64,000 bases of DNA from Prochlorococcus sp. AG-355-P07. GTDB taxonomy: Bacteria > Cyanobacteriota > Cyanobacteriia > PCC-6307 > Cyanobiaceae. The DNA lies in assembly GCA_003280575.1 (NCBI GenBank), contig QCEN01000002.1, positions 124,001-188,000 on the forward strand, written 5' to 3'. Shown in pieces: positions 37,784 to 49,768 of the stretch. The translations under genes and the position numbers were made by a program. Position 1 is the first letter of the stretch; every line of letters begins with the position of its first letter. Below the pieces are notes generated by a model. That model was not told the origin of the DNA, did not search any database, and worked only from the letters and a program-made list of their open reading frames with translations.

Positions 37784-38865
37784 CCTACTTTAGAAAGATA
37801 CTCAAGGATACCTTTTGCAATTGCATAAGCTACTCTTTTACGATGAGCAGCTTTTTCTAATCTTCTTGCATCTAGTCTTCCTGTTAAAAATCCAATTTCA
37901 ACAAGAACTGCAGGCATTTTAGTATTTTTAATTACATAAAATCTACCCTGTTTAACCCCTCGATCAGGACTCCCTGGGGAAACTCTTAAAATTTGTTTTT
38001 GAATTTTTTTGGCCAGTAATCTACCTCTCCAACCTCTAAAGTAAAAGGTTTCTAAACCATTAATATCCCGCCTTTTCCCTCTTGAGGCATTTGCATGAAT
38101 ACTTACAAAGATATCCGCATCAGTTTTGTTAGCAAAGGAAACTCTAGGAGGTAAATCCAAATTAACTTCATTTATTCTAGTTAACATAACTTTGACTCCT
38201 TTTTCAGAAAGCCACTTTTTAACTATTTTGCTTACCTCGAGTACAACATCTGTTTCTCTAATCCCGCCAATACCTATTGCTCCTGGATCAGGCCCTCCAT
38301 GCCCTGGATCGATAACAACAGAAAATTTATTTTGTTTTACGTTTGGTAATTGCAAATAATCATTAACTTTTTTTCTCACAAAATTTGATCTTTGATTTTC
38401 TTTTGAATTTCTTATTTTCTTATTAACATCGCCCTCACCAATCTTCCTGAATGAATATTTTGGTGTAAATAGTTTAATTCTCCACCTATTTTGGTCTAAG
38501 CCAACCATTTTCCAGGTCAAAGGGGCCAAATAAGTTTCTTCCTTGAATTCAATTACTAGTCTTGTTTTACCCTTGCTTGGTTTACCCAATCTAATTTCTT
38601 TAATTGGACCATTACCTTTTATTTTTCTAGGATTTTTTAATTCTCCAGGGAAATCTACCCAAAATCTATCCCCATAGATTTGGTTGGCTTTCTGAAAATA
38701 TGCTTTTAAATTTGTATTTGATTTAGTCCTTAAATCTAAAACACCATTGGTTTTCAAAACCCATGCCGCTAGTGCACTTGAGCATTTTACTGGAAGAATT
38801 GCAGAATTAAGAAATAAAAAAACAGCTAAATAACGAAAAAGTTTACTATTTAAAAACTTTGACAT
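37780..38865 (-). CDS. amiC: N-acetylmuramoyl-L-alanine amidase (AmiC type)
   Basis: 361 residues. A hydrophobic export signal (about residues 10-33), an AMIN-like beta domain, and an Amidase_3 domain starting FSVVIDPGHGGPDPGAIGIG (about 181-200) with Zn ligands His, Glu in GIRETDVVLEV, and His in FVSIHANAS; a Glu near the end (AVLVEIGFLTG) completes the site. It cleaves the peptide from the glycan of peptidoglycan during cell separation. Starts one base into the stop of the upstream nitrilase-family gene (TAATG). Confidence 0.95.
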   Translation of the reverse strand: MSKFLNSKLFRYLAVFLFLNSAILPVKCSSALAAWVLKTNGVLDLRTKSNTNLKAYFQKANQIYGDRFWVDFPGELKNPRKIKGNGPIKEIRLGKPSKGKTRLVIEFKEETYLAPLTWKMVGLDQNRWRIKLFTPKYSFRKIGEGDVNKKIRNSKENQRSNFVRKKVNDYLQLPNVKQNKFSVVIDPGHGGPDPGAIGIGGIRETDVVLEVSKIVKKWLSEKGVKVMLTRINEVNLDLPPRVSFANKTDADIFVSIHANASRGKRRDINGLETFYFRGWRGRLLAKKIQKQILRVSPGSPDRGVKQGRFYVIKNTKMPAVLVEIGFLTGRLDARRLEKAAHRKRVAYAIAKGILEYLSKVG

Positions 38866-39692
38866 TAATTCGAAAACAATTTGTTTTTTCTATGTTTAAG
38901 GCTTGGCATCTGTTCTCTAATTTTCTTTACTCTTTCTTTATCAGCAGGAGCTATTGCAGCACCTTGTGTTTTTCCCGCATCGGACAAAACTGTGCCCCAT
39001 GGGTCAATTACCATTGCATGACCATGACTTTGTCTTCTACCATAATGAATCCCAGTTTGAGCTGGAGCAACCACATAGGCAGTATTCTCAATGGCTCTTG
39101 CTTGTAAAAGTATTTGCCAATGATCTTTCCCAGTAAATGCTGTAAAAGCTGCGGGAATCATAATTAAATCTGCACCATTCGAAGACAAATATCTATAAAG
39201 TTCAGGGAATCTAACATCGTAACAAATTGATAATCCTACTTTGCATAAACCCGGGATATCTACGACAGGTGGATATTTCTCCCCGGATAAAATAGTAGAC
39301 GATTCCTTATACAAATTTCCATCTGGCAAATCAACATCGAATAAGTGTATTTTGTCGTATTTTGCCAAAATCTGTCCATCTTTCCCAAATAGTGCTGATC
39401 TATTAAAAGTATGAGTATTATCTCCTGCAGGAACAGGATATCCTCCACCCAAAAGAAATACTTGATATCTTTGTGACATGGTTTTGAGGAAGTTTGTACA
39501 TTTTATTGACAATTCAGAAGCTAATCTAAGTTTTTCATCATCTTCTCCTAAAAAAGCAAAATTCTCAGGTAATCCTATTAACTCAGCACCCCTTCTAGAA
39601 GCTAATTCGATCTGTTCTTCAGCTTCAGCAAAATTTACTTCAACATTTGAAGTACTTGTAATTTGCAAAGCTGCTACCAAAAAATCAGTCAA
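38865..39692 (-). CDS. Carbon-nitrogen hydrolase (nitrilase superfamily)
   Basis: 275 residues. The Glu-Lys-Cys triad is visible: Glu in LIGLPENFAFLG (about 43), Lys in AKYDKIHLFDVDLP (about 116), Cys in LSICYDVRFPELYR (about 157). The DxxLP and ICYDxRFPELYR forms match the Nit1/Nit2-like branch, whose members include omega-amidases and deaminated-glutathione amidase, which are likelier than a true nitrilase. It overlaps amiC by one base and follows comB by 30 bases. Confidence 0.94.
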   Translation of the reverse strand: MTDFLVAALQITSTSNVEVNFAEAEEQIELASRRGAELIGLPENFAFLGEDDEKLRLASELSIKCTNFLKTMSQRYQVFLLGGGYPVPAGDNTHTFNRSALFGKDGQILAKYDKIHLFDVDLPDGNLYKESSTILSGEKYPPVVDIPGLCKVGLSICYDVRFPELYRYLSSNGADLIMIPAAFTAFTGKDHWQILLQARAIENTAYVVAPAQTGIHYGRRQSHGHAMVIDPWGTVLSDAGKTQGAAIAPADKERVKKIREQMPSLKHRKNKLFSN

Positions 39693-39722
39693 GAACTTAC
39701 TCCTAGTGAATCAATTCGTAAA

Positions 39723-40457
39723 TCATGAGGCACGAATCACACCTCTTTCAACTTGAGCAGGAACAATATCTAAGCAATCAAGTTCAGAACAACATTTAAA
39801 ATCATCCTCATAATCTCCAAGACTTGTCAATCTTTTGCCATGGGTTGCAGTTTTTAGACATTTCAAAATATCATCTTTCCAAAATTCCCAGAGTGCTAGT
39901 GCTGACTGTAATTCGTCATTCATAATATTAATTTCAAAATCACAGTTTTTTTTCAAGTAGGAGGCTAAAGCACCAGCAGCTAAAGAATCCTCTAGTGAGT
40001 ATGAGCCTTCCCAACCACTTCCCAGTATTAAAACATTTTCGCTATTAAGTGAAATGATTTTTTCGGCAATTGCTTTCCTATTTGGAAGTCCCATAGCAAA
40101 TAAATGCTTTGCATGTCTAACTTTTTGCAATGATTTGGTACCATTTGTGGTACTCATAAATAGTCTTTTACCATTAACAACTTTTTTTGTAACTGATAAT
40201 GGAGAATTGCCTAAATCAAAACCCTCAATCTTCTTTCCGCCCCTCTCTCCAAGCATTAGTCTCTCCTCTGCTTTCCACTTAATTGCTGATTCTTTCAATA
40301 AATCTAAATCTGCAAAAACTTGTATTGAGTCAGCGCCATTTTTTAAAGCCCAAGAAATTGTGGTCGTTGCTCTTAAAACATCAATAACAACTGCAATATC
40401 TGGAGTTATTTCTGGAACATCTTTTGCAACGTGAAAATAAGTGAGATTAATGATCAA
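39723..40457 (-). CDS. comB: ComB-like 2-phosphosulfolactate phosphatase family protein
   Basis: 244 residues. The pattern VVIDVLRATTTISWALKNGA (about 24-43), LMLGERGGKKIEGFDLGNSP and MSTTNGTKSL follow the ComB family, which in methanogens removes phosphate from 2-phosphosulfolactate in coenzyme M synthesis. Cyanobacteria do not make coenzyme M, so here the family member may act on sulfolactate or another substrate. It is the first gene of the minus-strand run and divergent from aroA. Confidence 0.88.
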   Translation of the reverse strand: MIINLTYFHVAKDVPEITPDIAVVIDVLRATTTISWALKNGADSIQVFADLDLLKESAIKWKAEERLMLGERGGKKIEGFDLGNSPLSVTKKVVNGKRLFMSTTNGTKSLQKVRHAKHLFAMGLPNRKAIAEKIISLNSENVLILGSGWEGSYSLEDSLAAGALASYLKKNCDFEINIMNDELQSALALWEFWKDDILKCLKTATHGKRLTSLGDYEDDFKCCSELDCLDIVPAQVERGVIRAS

Positions 40458-40582
40458 ATCCTTTTACTAGATTTATTATAGAAAACAGTTACTTACTTTG
40501 AATATTTTTTTTTAAACACAAACTTATTGATAAAATATGTCTAATTTTAATTTGTAAAATCTTATCCAGTATTAATTTGAAA

Positions 40583-41893
40583 ATGAACAATATCCGCACA
40601 ATAAAAGGTGGAGTTAATTTAAAAGGAAAAATAAAAGTACCTGGAGATAAATCAATCTCTCATAGAGCTTTGATAATTGGAAGCATTGCAAATGGTGAAA
40701 CTACTATTGAGGGGTTTTTACATTCTGAAGATCCACTATCAACTGCTGATTGTCTAAGAAAATTAGGAGTGAAAATACCAGAAATAAAAAAAGATGTACC
40801 CTTTACTATTTCAGGATTGGGTCTCAATGGAATAAAAGAGCCTAATGAAATTCTAAATTGCGGGAATTCCGGTACCACCATGAGATTATTAATGGGGTTA
40901 TTAGCCGGTCAAGATGGTAAAAGTTTTATCTTAACAGGGGACAATTCTCTTAACGAAAGGCCAATGAGTAGAGTAGGCAAACCATTATCTTTGATGGGTG
41001 GCAAAATTTTTGGTAGAGAGAAAGGGAACAAAGCTCCAATCTCAATTGATGGGAATAAACTTAAAGGGTGTGTTATTGGAACCCCTGTAGCTAGTGCTCA
41101 AGTAAAATCCGCAATATTATTAGCAGGTCTTAAAGCTTCTGGAACCACTTCTGTTATTGAGCCAGCATCTTCAAGAGATCATACCGAAAGAATGTTAAAA
41201 GCATTTGGAGCAGATATAAGTATCAGAGGAGAATTAGGAAGGAACATAGTAATAAAGTCAGGGGGTAACTTAATTGGTCAGAGAATATTAATCCCTGGAG
41301 ACATAAGCTCTGCTTCCTTTTGGATGATTGCTGCATCTATAGTTCCAAATTCGGAGATTTCAATTCAGAATGTAGGATTAAATCCCACTAGAACAGGGAT
41401 TTTAAATGTAATGAATTCTATGGGTTGCGATTATGAAATTTTAGATAAATCGACGATTGCTGGAGAACCTATTGGAACAATTAAAGTAAAGACTGCAGAT
41501 AATTTAAAATCATTCACTATTCAAGGAGATATTCTCCCAAAACTTATAGATGAAATTCCTATCCTTACTGTAGCTGCCTGTTTTTGTAACGGAGTTTCTG
41601 AAATTAAGGATGCTCAAGAATTAAGAGTTAAAGAAACAGATCGATTAAAAGTCATGGCAAGACAGTTGAACAAATTAGGTGCTGAAATAACAGAAAAAGA
41701 GGATGGTCTAATTATTAATGGTCAATCAAAATTTCATTCTGCGGAGATAGATAGTGAGACGGATCATCGAGTAGCAATGAGTCTTGCTATTGCTTCACTA
41801 CTCGCAAAAGGCACCTCAAAAATCATGAGGGCAGATGCTGCCAGCGTCTCGTATCCCACTTTTTGGGATGACCTTTCCAAGCTAACTAGCTAA
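40583..41893 (+). CDS. aroA: EPSP synthase (3-phosphoshikimate 1-carboxyvinyltransferase)
   Basis: 436 residues from ATG 40583 (TTG at 40577 is possible, two codons earlier). Motifs [19 protein letters not shown] (first domain phosphate/PEP site), [20 protein letters not shown], and RVKETDRL (about 347-354) are all present. It joins shikimate-3-phosphate and PEP in aromatic amino acid synthesis. The [10 protein letters not shown] form resembles class II enzymes in having Ala rather than Gly at nearby positions, but sensitivity class cannot be settled here. An MnmC-like gene follows after 14 bases. Confidence 0.97.
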   Translation: MNNIRTIKGGVNLKGKIKVPGDKSISHRALIIGSIANGETTIEGFLHSEDPLSTADCLRKLGVKIPEIKKDVPFTISGLGLNGIKEPNEILNCGNSGTTMRLLMGLLAGQDGKSFILTGDNSLNERPMSRVGKPLSLMGGKIFGREKGNKAPISIDGNKLKGCVIGTPVASAQVKSAILLAGLKASGTTSVIEPASSRDHTERMLKAFGADISIRGELGRNIVIKSGGNLIGQRILIPGDISSASFWMIAASIVPNSEISIQNVGLNPTRTGILNVMNSMGCDYEILDKSTIAGEPIGTIKVKTADNLKSFTIQGDILPKLIDEIPILTVAACFCNGVSEIKDAQELRVKETDRLKVMARQLNKLGAEITEKEDGLIINGQSKFHSAEIDSETDHRVAMSLAIASLLAKGTSKIMRADAASVSYPTFWDDLSKLTS

Positions 41894-41907
41894 CTTGAAA
41901 AAATATT

Positions 41908-42813
41908 TTGTCTGAATTAATTGAAGTTTTAACAAAAGATGGGAGTTACTCTTTAAAAAGTATATTTTTTCAAGAGAATTTCCATAGCTTATTAGGAGCA
42001 TTAGAGGAAACAAGATTAAAGTTTACAGCTCCTTCTAATTTGCAAAGATTTAAGGGAAAATCTCTTAATGTTTTGGATATATGTTTTGGTTTAGGATACA
42101 ACACAGCTTCTTTAGTAAATGAATTAATCAAACAAAATTCGTATTTAAATTTGTATGCTTTAGAGATTGATAAAAATCCTCTTAATTATTCGCTTGGAAA
42201 TGAATCTTTCATGAAATTATGGGCTCCAAAAGTTAAAACAATTTTTGAATCACTGTATCGAAAAAATTACTTTGAGGATCAATTCTTTAAATGTAGTCTT
42301 TTGTGGGGTGATGCTAGAGAAAAAATTAACATTATTCCTTCATCTATGAAATTCGATCTGATTTATTTAGATGGTTTTTCTCCTCAAAAATGCCCACAAT
42401 TATGGACAATTGAATTTTTATCTAAAGTCACTGAAAAGCTTAATTCTCAGGGTTATTTAATAACTTATTCTTCTTCAGCGGCAGTAAGGAAAACCCTAAG
42501 AAATCTTGGATTAGAGATTTTTACTATTAAACCAAGTTTTAAAAACAGAAATTTTTGGAGTCACGGAACTGTCGCAATATCAAAATTTGATAGGTGTGAA
42601 TTGAAACCCAATTTCAATTTTGAAAAGTTATCTTTAATGGAAGAAGAACATCTCTTAACTAAAGCCAGTATTCCTTATAGAGATCAAGGTTTAAACTCAA
42701 GTAAAGAAGATATAATTAGTAGAAGATTAGATGAGCAATTTTCCTCAGACTTGTTATCTACAAATAAATGGAGAGAGAAGTGGGGAATGACGAAGTTATC
42801 CGTTAAGAGTTAG
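41908..42813 (+). CDS. MnmC-type methyltransferase domain protein
   Basis: 301 residues from TTG. The SAM-binding motif [18 protein letters not shown] (about 52-69) and the DUF752 signature [20 protein letters not shown] (about 151-170), with SSAAVRKTL and FWSHGTVAI, match the methyltransferase half of MnmC, which makes mnm5(s2)U at the tRNA wobble base. The FAD oxidase half of enterobacterial MnmC is missing, as in other stand-alone versions. Lies between aroA and glmU, probably one unit. Confidence 0.85.
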   Translation: MSELIEVLTKDGSYSLKSIFFQENFHSLLGALEETRLKFTAPSNLQRFKGKSLNVLDICFGLGYNTASLVNELIKQNSYLNLYALEIDKNPLNYSLGNESFMKLWAPKVKTIFESLYRKNYFEDQFFKCSLLWGDAREKINIIPSSMKFDLIYLDGFSPQKCPQLWTIEFLSKVTEKLNSQGYLITYSSSAAVRKTLRNLGLEIFTIKPSFKNRNFWSHGTVAISKFDRCELKPNFNFEKLSLMEEEHLLTKASIPYRDQGLNSSKEDIISRRLDEQFSSDLLSTNKWREKWGMTKLSVKS

Positions 42814-42838
42814 ATTTAAAGAAGTATTTCAAACAACC

Positions 42839-44188
42839 ATGTTAAGTGTTGCGATATTAGCGGCAGGTAAGGGCACTAGGATGGAAAGCTCATTGCCAAA
42901 AGTTTTACATAAAATTTCTGGCAAAAGTCTTCTACAACGAGTTATTGATTCATGTGTTGAATTAAAACCTGATCAAATTTTTGTAATTACTGGACACAAA
43001 TCAAAAGAAGTACAAAAGTCAATCCCTGATGATAAAAATATCCATGTTGTTATTCAAGAACCTCAATCAGGAACAGGTCATGCTATCCAGGTCCTTTGTA
43101 GAGAAGTAAAAAAACATGAAGGAAAACTTTTGATACTTAATGGCGATGTGCCACTCATTAAGCCTAGTACTCTAAAAAATCTTTTATACTTACACGATAC
43201 AAAAAATGCTGATGTTTCTTTAATTACTACAAAGAAAACAAATCCTCATGGATATGGCAGAGTCTTTTTGAAGAAGAATTTTATAGAAAGAATTGTTGAA
43301 GAAAAAGATTGCAATGATCTAGAGAGAGAAAATCCATTAATAAATGCAGGTATTTACTGTTTTAACTGGGCTAGCTTGTCAGAAATAATTAATACATTGC
43401 AAGGTAATAATAATCAAAAAGAAATTTACATAACAGATACAGTATCTTTGTTAAAGAATTCATTAACACTGGAGGTGGAGGATAATGGAGAGCTTCAAGG
43501 AATTAATAACAGAATTCAACTATCAGAGTGCGAGGAAAATATTCAGAATTCAATTAAAGAAAAGCATATGCTTAATGGTGTAACTTTTATAAATAAAGCG
43601 AGTTGTTCAATTAGTGAAGAAGCTGAAATTGATAAGGATGTAATCATAGAGGCTAATACACATATAAGAGGAAATACCAAAATAAATAGTCATTGCATTG
43701 TTGGACCAAATACTTTTATTGAGAATTCTAATGTGGGATTACATTGTGAAATTTCAAACTCTACTGTTTATGATTCACAGATAATGGATTATATAAAAAT
43801 TGGCCCTTACAGTCATATAAGACCGAATTCCAAAATATCTTCATTTAGCAAAATAGGTAATTTTGTTGAAATCAAAAATAGTCAATTACAGGAGGAATGT
43901 AAAGTAAACCACCTAAGTTATATTGGCGATTCTATTATTGGAAGATCTACAAATATTGGAGCAGGTACTATTACTGCAAATTTTGACGGTCAGAAAAAAC
44001 ATCAAACAAGAATTGGCAAAAATTCCAATATTGGTGCAAATACAGTTTTTATAGCGCCAATAAATCTAGGTGAATCAGTAACAACAGGAGCTGGTTCAGT
44101 GATCACCAAAGACTCCAAAGACAATTCATTAGCAATCTCAAGAACTAAGCAAGTAAATATAGAAAATTGGAAAAGAAAGAAATCTTGA
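42839..44188 (+). CDS. glmU: Bifunctional GlmU (uridylyl/acetyltransferase)
   Basis: 449 residues. N-terminal uridylyltransferase motif [18 protein letters not shown] (about 7-24), then [11 protein letters not shown] and LNGDVPLI. From about residue 250 a left-handed beta-helix of hexapeptide repeats ([45 protein letters not shown]) makes the acetyltransferase. It gives UDP-N-acetylglucosamine for peptidoglycan. 25 bases after the MnmC-like gene; its stop is 1 base from the convergent murF. Confidence 0.98.
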   Translation: MLSVAILAAGKGTRMESSLPKVLHKISGKSLLQRVIDSCVELKPDQIFVITGHKSKEVQKSIPDDKNIHVVIQEPQSGTGHAIQVLCREVKKHEGKLLILNGDVPLIKPSTLKNLLYLHDTKNADVSLITTKKTNPHGYGRVFLKKNFIERIVEEKDCNDLERENPLINAGIYCFNWASLSEIINTLQGNNNQKEIYITDTVSLLKNSLTLEVEDNGELQGINNRIQLSECEENIQNSIKEKHMLNGVTFINKASCSISEEAEIDKDVIIEANTHIRGNTKINSHCIVGPNTFIENSNVGLHCEISNSTVYDSQIMDYIKIGPYSHIRPNSKISSFSKIGNFVEIKNSQLQEECKVNHLSYIGDSIIGRSTNIGAGTITANFDGQKKHQTRIGKNSNIGANTVFIAPINLGESVTTGAGSVITKDSKDNSLAISRTKQVNIENWKRKKS

Positions 44189-44189
44189 T

Positions 44190-45563
44190 CTAATTAATTA
44201 ATTCAATAACTTTTTCAAGCTGCCAATGTCTGCTCCCTTTTATAAGAATGGAATCACCTTTTTTTGTAGATTTGTTTATCTCTTTAGGTACATCTTTAAT
44301 ATTATTTAAAACTAAAAATTTTTTCTTATCTTTTAGAAAATTGGTGTAAATTTTTTCATTTTTTTTATCGCAAATAAATAAACATTTTTCTATTTCTGAA
44401 TTATTTACTAATTTGAATATTTCTTTATGATATTTTTCAGATTCTTCTCCCAATTCTTGCATACTTCCAAATATGAAAAATTTATTTTTCGGTTTTTCGA
44501 GCAGGTTTTTAATACATGCTTTTACTGATTCTGGCGAAGCATTATATGATTCATCATATATTGTTGTTTTTACTGATTTAAGAATTTTATTCCTTCCATT
44601 TAAACTTGCAAAATCAAATTTATTAAAACTCGCAAAATCTATTCCTAGCTCTTTAGCAACTGCATAAGCAAACAAGAAATTCGAAGCATTATGAAATCCC
44701 TCAAATGAAATTTGGAAGGTATTTTCTTCAATTAAAATTGTTTTATTAGAAGGATTATAAAATCCTTGTAAATTAACATCTTTCTCCAAGCTCTCCTTTT
44801 GATTCTCAATATTTAATAGTTTTACTTTTATCACTCTACCTTTCCAAAATTCTTTTAAAGTTTTATCAAGGAATGGATCATTTGCTGGAATTATTACAAC
44901 TCCTTTTGGATTTAAAAACTTACTAATTTCACACTTTGCATAAGTAATATTTTTTTTCGAGCCTAACAACCCAATATGAGCTGAGCCAATATTAGTAATA
45001 ACTGCGATATCGGGTTCACTATATTTTGACAAATTCTCAATTTGTCCAAGGCCTCTCATCCCCATCTCAAGAACTAAAACCTTATCTTCTTTATCTGTAG
45101 CAAGAATAGTAAGACCAACTCCAATCTCATTATTAAAATTTGCATGAGATAATTTAATTCTTCCAAGTTTATTTAAAACTCCACCAACCATTTCTTTTGT
45201 TGTTGTTTTACCCACTGAACCAGTTATTGCAACAATAGGGATATTTAATTTTTTTCTTTTAAGCAATGTTAATTTTTGAAATGCCTCTAATGTGTCATTT
45301 ACGACCCAATAAGGAAAATTACTGGGAAGTAATCTCTGCATCCCTTTTTTAATTACTACTGATTTAACTCCTTTCTTTATAACCTCAGGAAGAAAACTAT
45401 GTCCGTCGAAATTTTTACCCTTGATAGCTATAAATAGATCATTGTCTAATAAAGTTCTACTATCAATACTTATATTTTTAAAATTTAAAAAATCTCTTTT
45501 ACCCTTACTCAGATTTTTAATATCACCCAAAACATTATTTAATTCTGATAAAGAGAATTCCAT
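44190..45563 (-). CDS. murF: UDP-MurNAc-tripeptide D-Ala-D-Ala ligase
   Basis: 457 residues. N-terminal UDP-binding domain with SIDSRTLLDNDLFIAIKGKN, ATP P-loop AITGSVGKTTTKEMVGGVL (about 112-130), NFNNEIGVGLTIL and YDESYNASPESVKACI. It adds D-Ala-D-Ala in peptidoglycan precursor synthesis. It is the last gene of a minus-strand run after menD, menB and glgA, 12 bases from glgA. Confidence 0.97.
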   Translation of the reverse strand: MEFSLSELNNVLGDIKNLSKGKRDFLNFKNISIDSRTLLDNDLFIAIKGKNFDGHSFLPEVIKKGVKSVVIKKGMQRLLPSNFPYWVVNDTLEAFQKLTLLKRKKLNIPIVAITGSVGKTTTKEMVGGVLNKLGRIKLSHANFNNEIGVGLTILATDKEDKVLVLEMGMRGLGQIENLSKYSEPDIAVITNIGSAHIGLLGSKKNITYAKCEISKFLNPKGVVIIPANDPFLDKTLKEFWKGRVIKVKLLNIENQKESLEKDVNLQGFYNPSNKTILIEENTFQISFEGFHNASNFLFAYAVAKELGIDFASFNKFDFASLNGRNKILKSVKTTIYDESYNASPESVKACIKNLLEKPKNKFFIFGSMQELGEESEKYHKEIFKLVNNSEIEKCLFICDKKNEKIYTNFLKDKKKFLVLNNIKDVPKEINKSTKKGDSILIKGSRHWQLEKVIELIN

Positions 45564-45575
45564 TAAAAAACTAGG

Positions 45576-47027
45576 TCATACTTTTTTTAAAGATGGATCA
45601 GCGGATTGTCCGTAAGAAAACTTTTCAATTTCAGCAAAATCTGGAGATGGTTCCTTTATTCCACAAACATCTTTGTACATAATTTCGTATTCGAGTGCGG
45701 ATCTTTGCCAACTAAACTCTTGGCTCATCGCTCTTTTTTGCAATAATTTCCAACTATCTTTATGCCTAAAGGCCTCCCAAGACCTTACTAAAGATGTATA
45801 GAAATCTATGGGTTCGAAGCGATCAAAGCAAAAACCTGTACCACTATTACTTTCAGGATCATGAGGTAAAACAGTGTCAACCAAACCTCCAACTCGCCTT
45901 ACTATTGGAATAGAGCCATATCTCATAGCAAGAAGTTGACTAATACCACAAGGTTCGAATCTACTTGGCATTAAGAACGCATCAGAGCCACCATATATAA
46001 GTCTTGATAAAGAATCATCATAGGTAAGGAATACTGAAAATCTTCCTGGGTAATCTAATGCAAGTTGCCATAATCCAGATTCTAAATACCTATCTCCAGT
46101 ACCTAAAACAACTATTTGTGAATCTGTATATGCTAAAAGTCTTCTTGAAACTTGTAGAAGTAAGTCAACCCCTTTCTGATCAACTAGCCTACTAACCATT
46201 CCTAAAAGATATTTTTTAGTGTTAACTTCTAGACCCATTTCTCTCTGCAGAATTTTCTTATTTTCTAGCCTATTTTCTAAATTCTTAATACTAAATTTTG
46301 CTGGCAAAACTGGATCTTTGGCTGGATTCCATTCATCAAGATCTATACCATTAAGAATTCCCCTTAATTTACCTGAAATATAATTAAGTAATCCTTCAAG
46401 GCTCTCTCCATATTCATGAGTTTTAATTTCATCTGCATAAGTCGGAGAAACAGCATTTACTCTATCTGCGTACAACATTGCAGCTGCCATTGTGTGGTCT
46501 CCATGCATATACCAAGGACACCAAGTCATTTTTTCTAGTTTCCATCTCCAAGGTCCTTGGTATTTTAAATTATGAATTGTAAAGACAGTACTAATTTCGG
46601 GGTCCTGATGCATCCACACAGGAATCATTCCAGTATGCCAATCATGGCAATGGAGAACTTGAGGCTTCCAACAATTCCAGGCAAATTCTGCAGTGGCACT
46701 AGCAAAAAAGGTAAATCGCCAGTCCTCATTTTCACCTCCATATATCTGGTCAGAGTCAAATGTTGGATGGCCTACTAGGTAAATCACATAATTATGAATG
46801 GGATGCTTTGCTTCATATACGGAGAAATCAGTGCCCATTGTATTTGCTCTAAAAACTGGTTCACTAGATACTTCTAAAAGACTCCACAATTTCCCATACC
46901 CTGGAATTATTACCCTCACATCGTGACCAAGTTTTATCAAAGATGGTGGTAACGAACCAACCACATCTCCCATACCCCCAACTTTGATCATTGGAGCACA
47001 TTCAGCAGCGGCAAGAAGAATTCTCAT
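45576..47027 (-). CDS. glgA: Glycogen synthase
   Basis: 483 residues, GT5 family. The ADP-glucose-binding [13 protein letters not shown] is at 16-28, [15 protein letters not shown] is near 120-134, and the C-terminal nucleotide domain has [20 protein letters not shown] with the catalytic Glu. It elongates glycogen, the daytime carbon store. Ends at a Lys/Ser tail. 12 bases before murF and 35 bases after menB. Confidence 0.98.
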   Translation of the reverse strand: MRILLAAAECAPMIKVGGMGDVVGSLPPSLIKLGHDVRVIIPGYGKLWSLLEVSSEPVFRANTMGTDFSVYEAKHPIHNYVIYLVGHPTFDSDQIYGGENEDWRFTFFASATAEFAWNCWKPQVLHCHDWHTGMIPVWMHQDPEISTVFTIHNLKYQGPWRWKLEKMTWCPWYMHGDHTMAAAMLYADRVNAVSPTYADEIKTHEYGESLEGLLNYISGKLRGILNGIDLDEWNPAKDPVLPAKFSIKNLENRLENKKILQREMGLEVNTKKYLLGMVSRLVDQKGVDLLLQVSRRLLAYTDSQIVVLGTGDRYLESGLWQLALDYPGRFSVFLTYDDSLSRLIYGGSDAFLMPSRFEPCGISQLLAMRYGSIPIVRRVGGLVDTVLPHDPESNSGTGFCFDRFEPIDFYTSLVRSWEAFRHKDSWKLLQKRAMSQEFSWQRSALEYEIMYKDVCGIKEPSPDFAEIEKFSYGQSADPSLKKV

Positions 47028-47062
47028 TGATAATTATTTAAAAAGTTCTTTTGAAAAATAAA

Positions 47063-47920
47063 TTAGGGTGTCCACTTGTAGTCAGAGAAGTCTGGTGGAC
47101 GCTTTTCAAGAAAGGCATCTCTACCTTCTTGAGCTTCTTTTGTCGAATAAAATAATTGTGTTGTGTATCCAGATAATTCTTGAATACCCGCAATCCCATC
47201 ATTCTCCGCATTGAATGAAGCTTTAAGAATACGAATAGCAGTTGGACTATTTCGTAAAATCTCTCTTGCCCAGATTACACCCTCAGCTTCTAATTCTTCA
47301 ATCTTTGTAATTGCATTTATCAAGCCCATTTCTAGGGCTTCCTCGGAATTATATTTTCTACATAAAAACCAAATTTCTTTTGCTTTTCTTTGACCAACAA
47401 GTCTTGCCAAATAACTAGATCCAAATCCCGCATCAAAACTACCTACTCTTGGACCTGTTTGACCAAATATTGCATTTTCAGAGGCGATACTGAGATCACA
47501 AATTAAATGAAGTACCTGGCCTCCTCCAATTGCAAAACCTGGAACTAAGGCAATAACCACTTTAGGCAAACTTCTTATTAATCTTTGAAGTTCAAGTACA
47601 TTTAATCTCTGATTCCCTTCATCATTTTTATATCCATTTTCACCTCTTACGCTCTGATCACCTCCAGAACAAAAAGAATAAATACCTTTCTTATCTGGGC
47701 CGGCCCCAGTAAAAAGAACAACACCAATAGTTTCATCATTTCTTACGATATTAAATGCGTTGATGAGTTCATCTACAGTTTGTGGCCTAAATGCATTTCT
47801 CTTTTCAGGCCGATTAATTGCAATTCTCGCGATTCCCTCATCTGATTTATGAAACAATATATCCTCATAAGATTTGCACTCCAACCAGTTTAAATTTGTT
47901 TTACCAGGTAATACTTTCAT
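47063..47920 (-). CDS. menB: 1,4-dihydroxy-2-naphthoyl-CoA synthase
   Basis: 285 residues, crotonase fold. [55 protein letters not shown] and [15 protein letters not shown] carry the oxyanion-hole and MenB-specific residues, and the C-terminus [14 protein letters not shown] is typical. It closes the second ring in phylloquinone synthesis, needed in photosystem I. 34 bases after menD on the same strand. Confidence 0.97.
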   Translation of the reverse strand: MKVLPGKTNLNWLECKSYEDILFHKSDEGIARIAINRPEKRNAFRPQTVDELINAFNIVRNDETIGVVLFTGAGPDKKGIYSFCSGGDQSVRGENGYKNDEGNQRLNVLELQRLIRSLPKVVIALVPGFAIGGGQVLHLICDLSIASENAIFGQTGPRVGSFDAGFGSSYLARLVGQRKAKEIWFLCRKYNSEEALEMGLINAITKIEELEAEGVIWAREILRNSPTAIRILKASFNAENDGIAGIQELSGYTTQLFYSTKEAQEGRDAFLEKRPPDFSDYKWTP

Positions 47921-47954
47921 GAATCCTAATTATTCAAAGATAGAAATAATAAAT

Positions 47955-49718
47955 TTAACTGCTAATTATTTTTTCTAGCAGGGCATTTTTTTTACAAATT
48001 TCATTTTCGGGATCAATATCAACTTTAATTATTACAGATTTTTGGATAGAAATGCTCCAATTTAATGCCTCTCGTAATTTTTTAAAATTTGCCACACTTC
48101 TAAAGTTTACTTGATAGCCCTCGGCAAGTTTTGGCCAGTTAATTTCTTTAGGCATAAGAAAAAGTTTTTTTAATTCATCTTCTTTTAAATTGTTTTTATA
48201 GATACGATTAAATATGTTTCCGCCATTATTATTTATTAGAAGAATTGTTAAATTCATGTCGATTGAATTTTCAATCAGCCAACCATTTATATCATGAACA
48301 AAAGCCAAATCTCCTGTCACTAGAAGTAGAGGATTTTTAATTCTAGAAATTCCTAATGCAAGTGATAAAGTACCGTCTATGCCAGAAGCTCCTCTAAAGC
48401 TGAAACAATTTCTTGTCAAAGTACCGTTCTCTGAAAATGTAAGCCAATCTCTGATCGGGCTACTCGCTGAGAGCATTATTGGATTTTCAGCTGGCCAAAG
48501 TTTTGGGACAAGATTTGCAAGCTTATACTCAGTAATTTGATTCTCATTAGTAATGTTCTCTTTTAAAATTTCTCTAACTTGCTCACCATCCTCTATTAGA
48601 TCCAGGGCTAAGGGAGTAAGAGACTTTTTATTTTTTTCGTTAATTGATAATTCTTCTAACAATAGAGAAGTAAAATTTGATAGCCCAAAATCATATTCAA
48701 ATGATTTCTTTAAAGGGTCTAATTTTCTATTGTTTTTTTCTTTTATTAGAATTTGTATCCCTTCAAAGTTTTTTAAAAACTTCTCCAAATCATTTGAGGA
48801 TGACATAGGACCAAGCCTCAAAAGTTGATAACAATTTATTAAATTATTTTTTTTCCTTAATACTAATTCCCAATTTACAACTAATCCTCTCAAATCAGAA
48901 TAAACTCCTGAAACAGGATCAGCAAAGACTGGCCAACCAGTAATTTCTTGTAATTGTTCTAAAGACTTATTGAAAGAAGGTAAGTCATTTATGGAACCTT
49001 GATAGGGACCTACCAAAATAATGCCAGATTCATCTAATTTTAAACTTTTTGAAATTTCTAAGAATTTGTTTTTATCAGACTTTATGTCAACTTCCTGAAA
49101 GACATATTTTTTCTTTAAATAAATTCTCTCAAAAGCCTCTAAAACATTTTTTTTATTTAACAAAGAAATACCTAAAGGCTTATCAATAGGTACATTTAAA
49201 TGAATAGGACCAGGGAAGGTTGATATTTGTTTCTCAGAAATTCGCACTAAATTACAGATTTCATTTTCATCTGTTTTATGGAGTCCTTTTAGATTTGTAC
49301 TTAAAACTTTTCTGCAGACTGAACTCAAAAAATCTTCTTGATTTACTGTTTGATTAGCCCCACAATCTTTTAACCTTAAAGGTCTATCAGCGGTAAGAAA
49401 TATAATACCTTTACATGATCTGTCTGCCTCAACTGCCGCTGGCAATAAGTTACTTACCGCAGTTCCAGAAGTTGTAATAACTAAAGAAAGATTACCTGAT
49501 GCAGCAGAAATCCCAAGAGAGTGGAATCCTGCAGATCTCTCATCTATTGAATTAAAAATATTTACCAGACCTAATTTACTTAATTCTCCAGCAGCTATTG
49601 CTAAAGGTGCTGATCTACTGCCAGGACATAGTATTAAATTTTGAACTCCAATTTTTATAAGAAGATTTAAAAGTTGTAAACTTCTAAGAAAATTTTTGCA
49701 TTCAACAGATGATGTCAT
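47955..49718 (-). CDS. menD: SEPHCHC synthase (MenD)
   Basis: 587 residues, thiamine-diphosphate enzyme. [17 protein letters not shown] and [19 protein letters not shown] at the N-terminus, [30 protein letters not shown] and the TPP/Mg motif [13 protein letters not shown] ... [10 protein letters not shown]. It condenses isochorismate with a succinyl unit from 2-oxoglutarate in phylloquinone synthesis. First gene of the menD-menB-glgA-murF run, divergent from lepB across 50 bases. Confidence 0.97.
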   Translation of the reverse strand: MTSSVECKNFLRSLQLLNLLIKIGVQNLILCPGSRSAPLAIAAGELSKLGLVNIFNSIDERSAGFHSLGISAASGNLSLVITTSGTAVSNLLPAAVEADRSCKGIIFLTADRPLRLKDCGANQTVNQEDFLSSVCRKVLSTNLKGLHKTDENEICNLVRISEKQISTFPGPIHLNVPIDKPLGISLLNKKNVLEAFERIYLKKKYVFQEVDIKSDKNKFLEISKSLKLDESGIILVGPYQGSINDLPSFNKSLEQLQEITGWPVFADPVSGVYSDLRGLVVNWELVLRKKNNLINCYQLLRLGPMSSSNDLEKFLKNFEGIQILIKEKNNRKLDPLKKSFEYDFGLSNFTSLLLEELSINEKNKKSLTPLALDLIEDGEQVREILKENITNENQITEYKLANLVPKLWPAENPIMLSASSPIRDWLTFSENGTLTRNCFSFRGASGIDGTLSLALGISRIKNPLLLVTGDLAFVHDINGWLIENSIDMNLTILLINNNGGNIFNRIYKNNLKEDELKKLFLMPKEINWPKLAEGYQVNFRSVANFKKLREALNWSISIQKSVIIKVDIDPENEICKKNALLEKIISS

Positions 49719-49768
49719 AATTTATATAAATGCTTTGGGATTTTCCTTATAACTGAATTAAATAAAAC

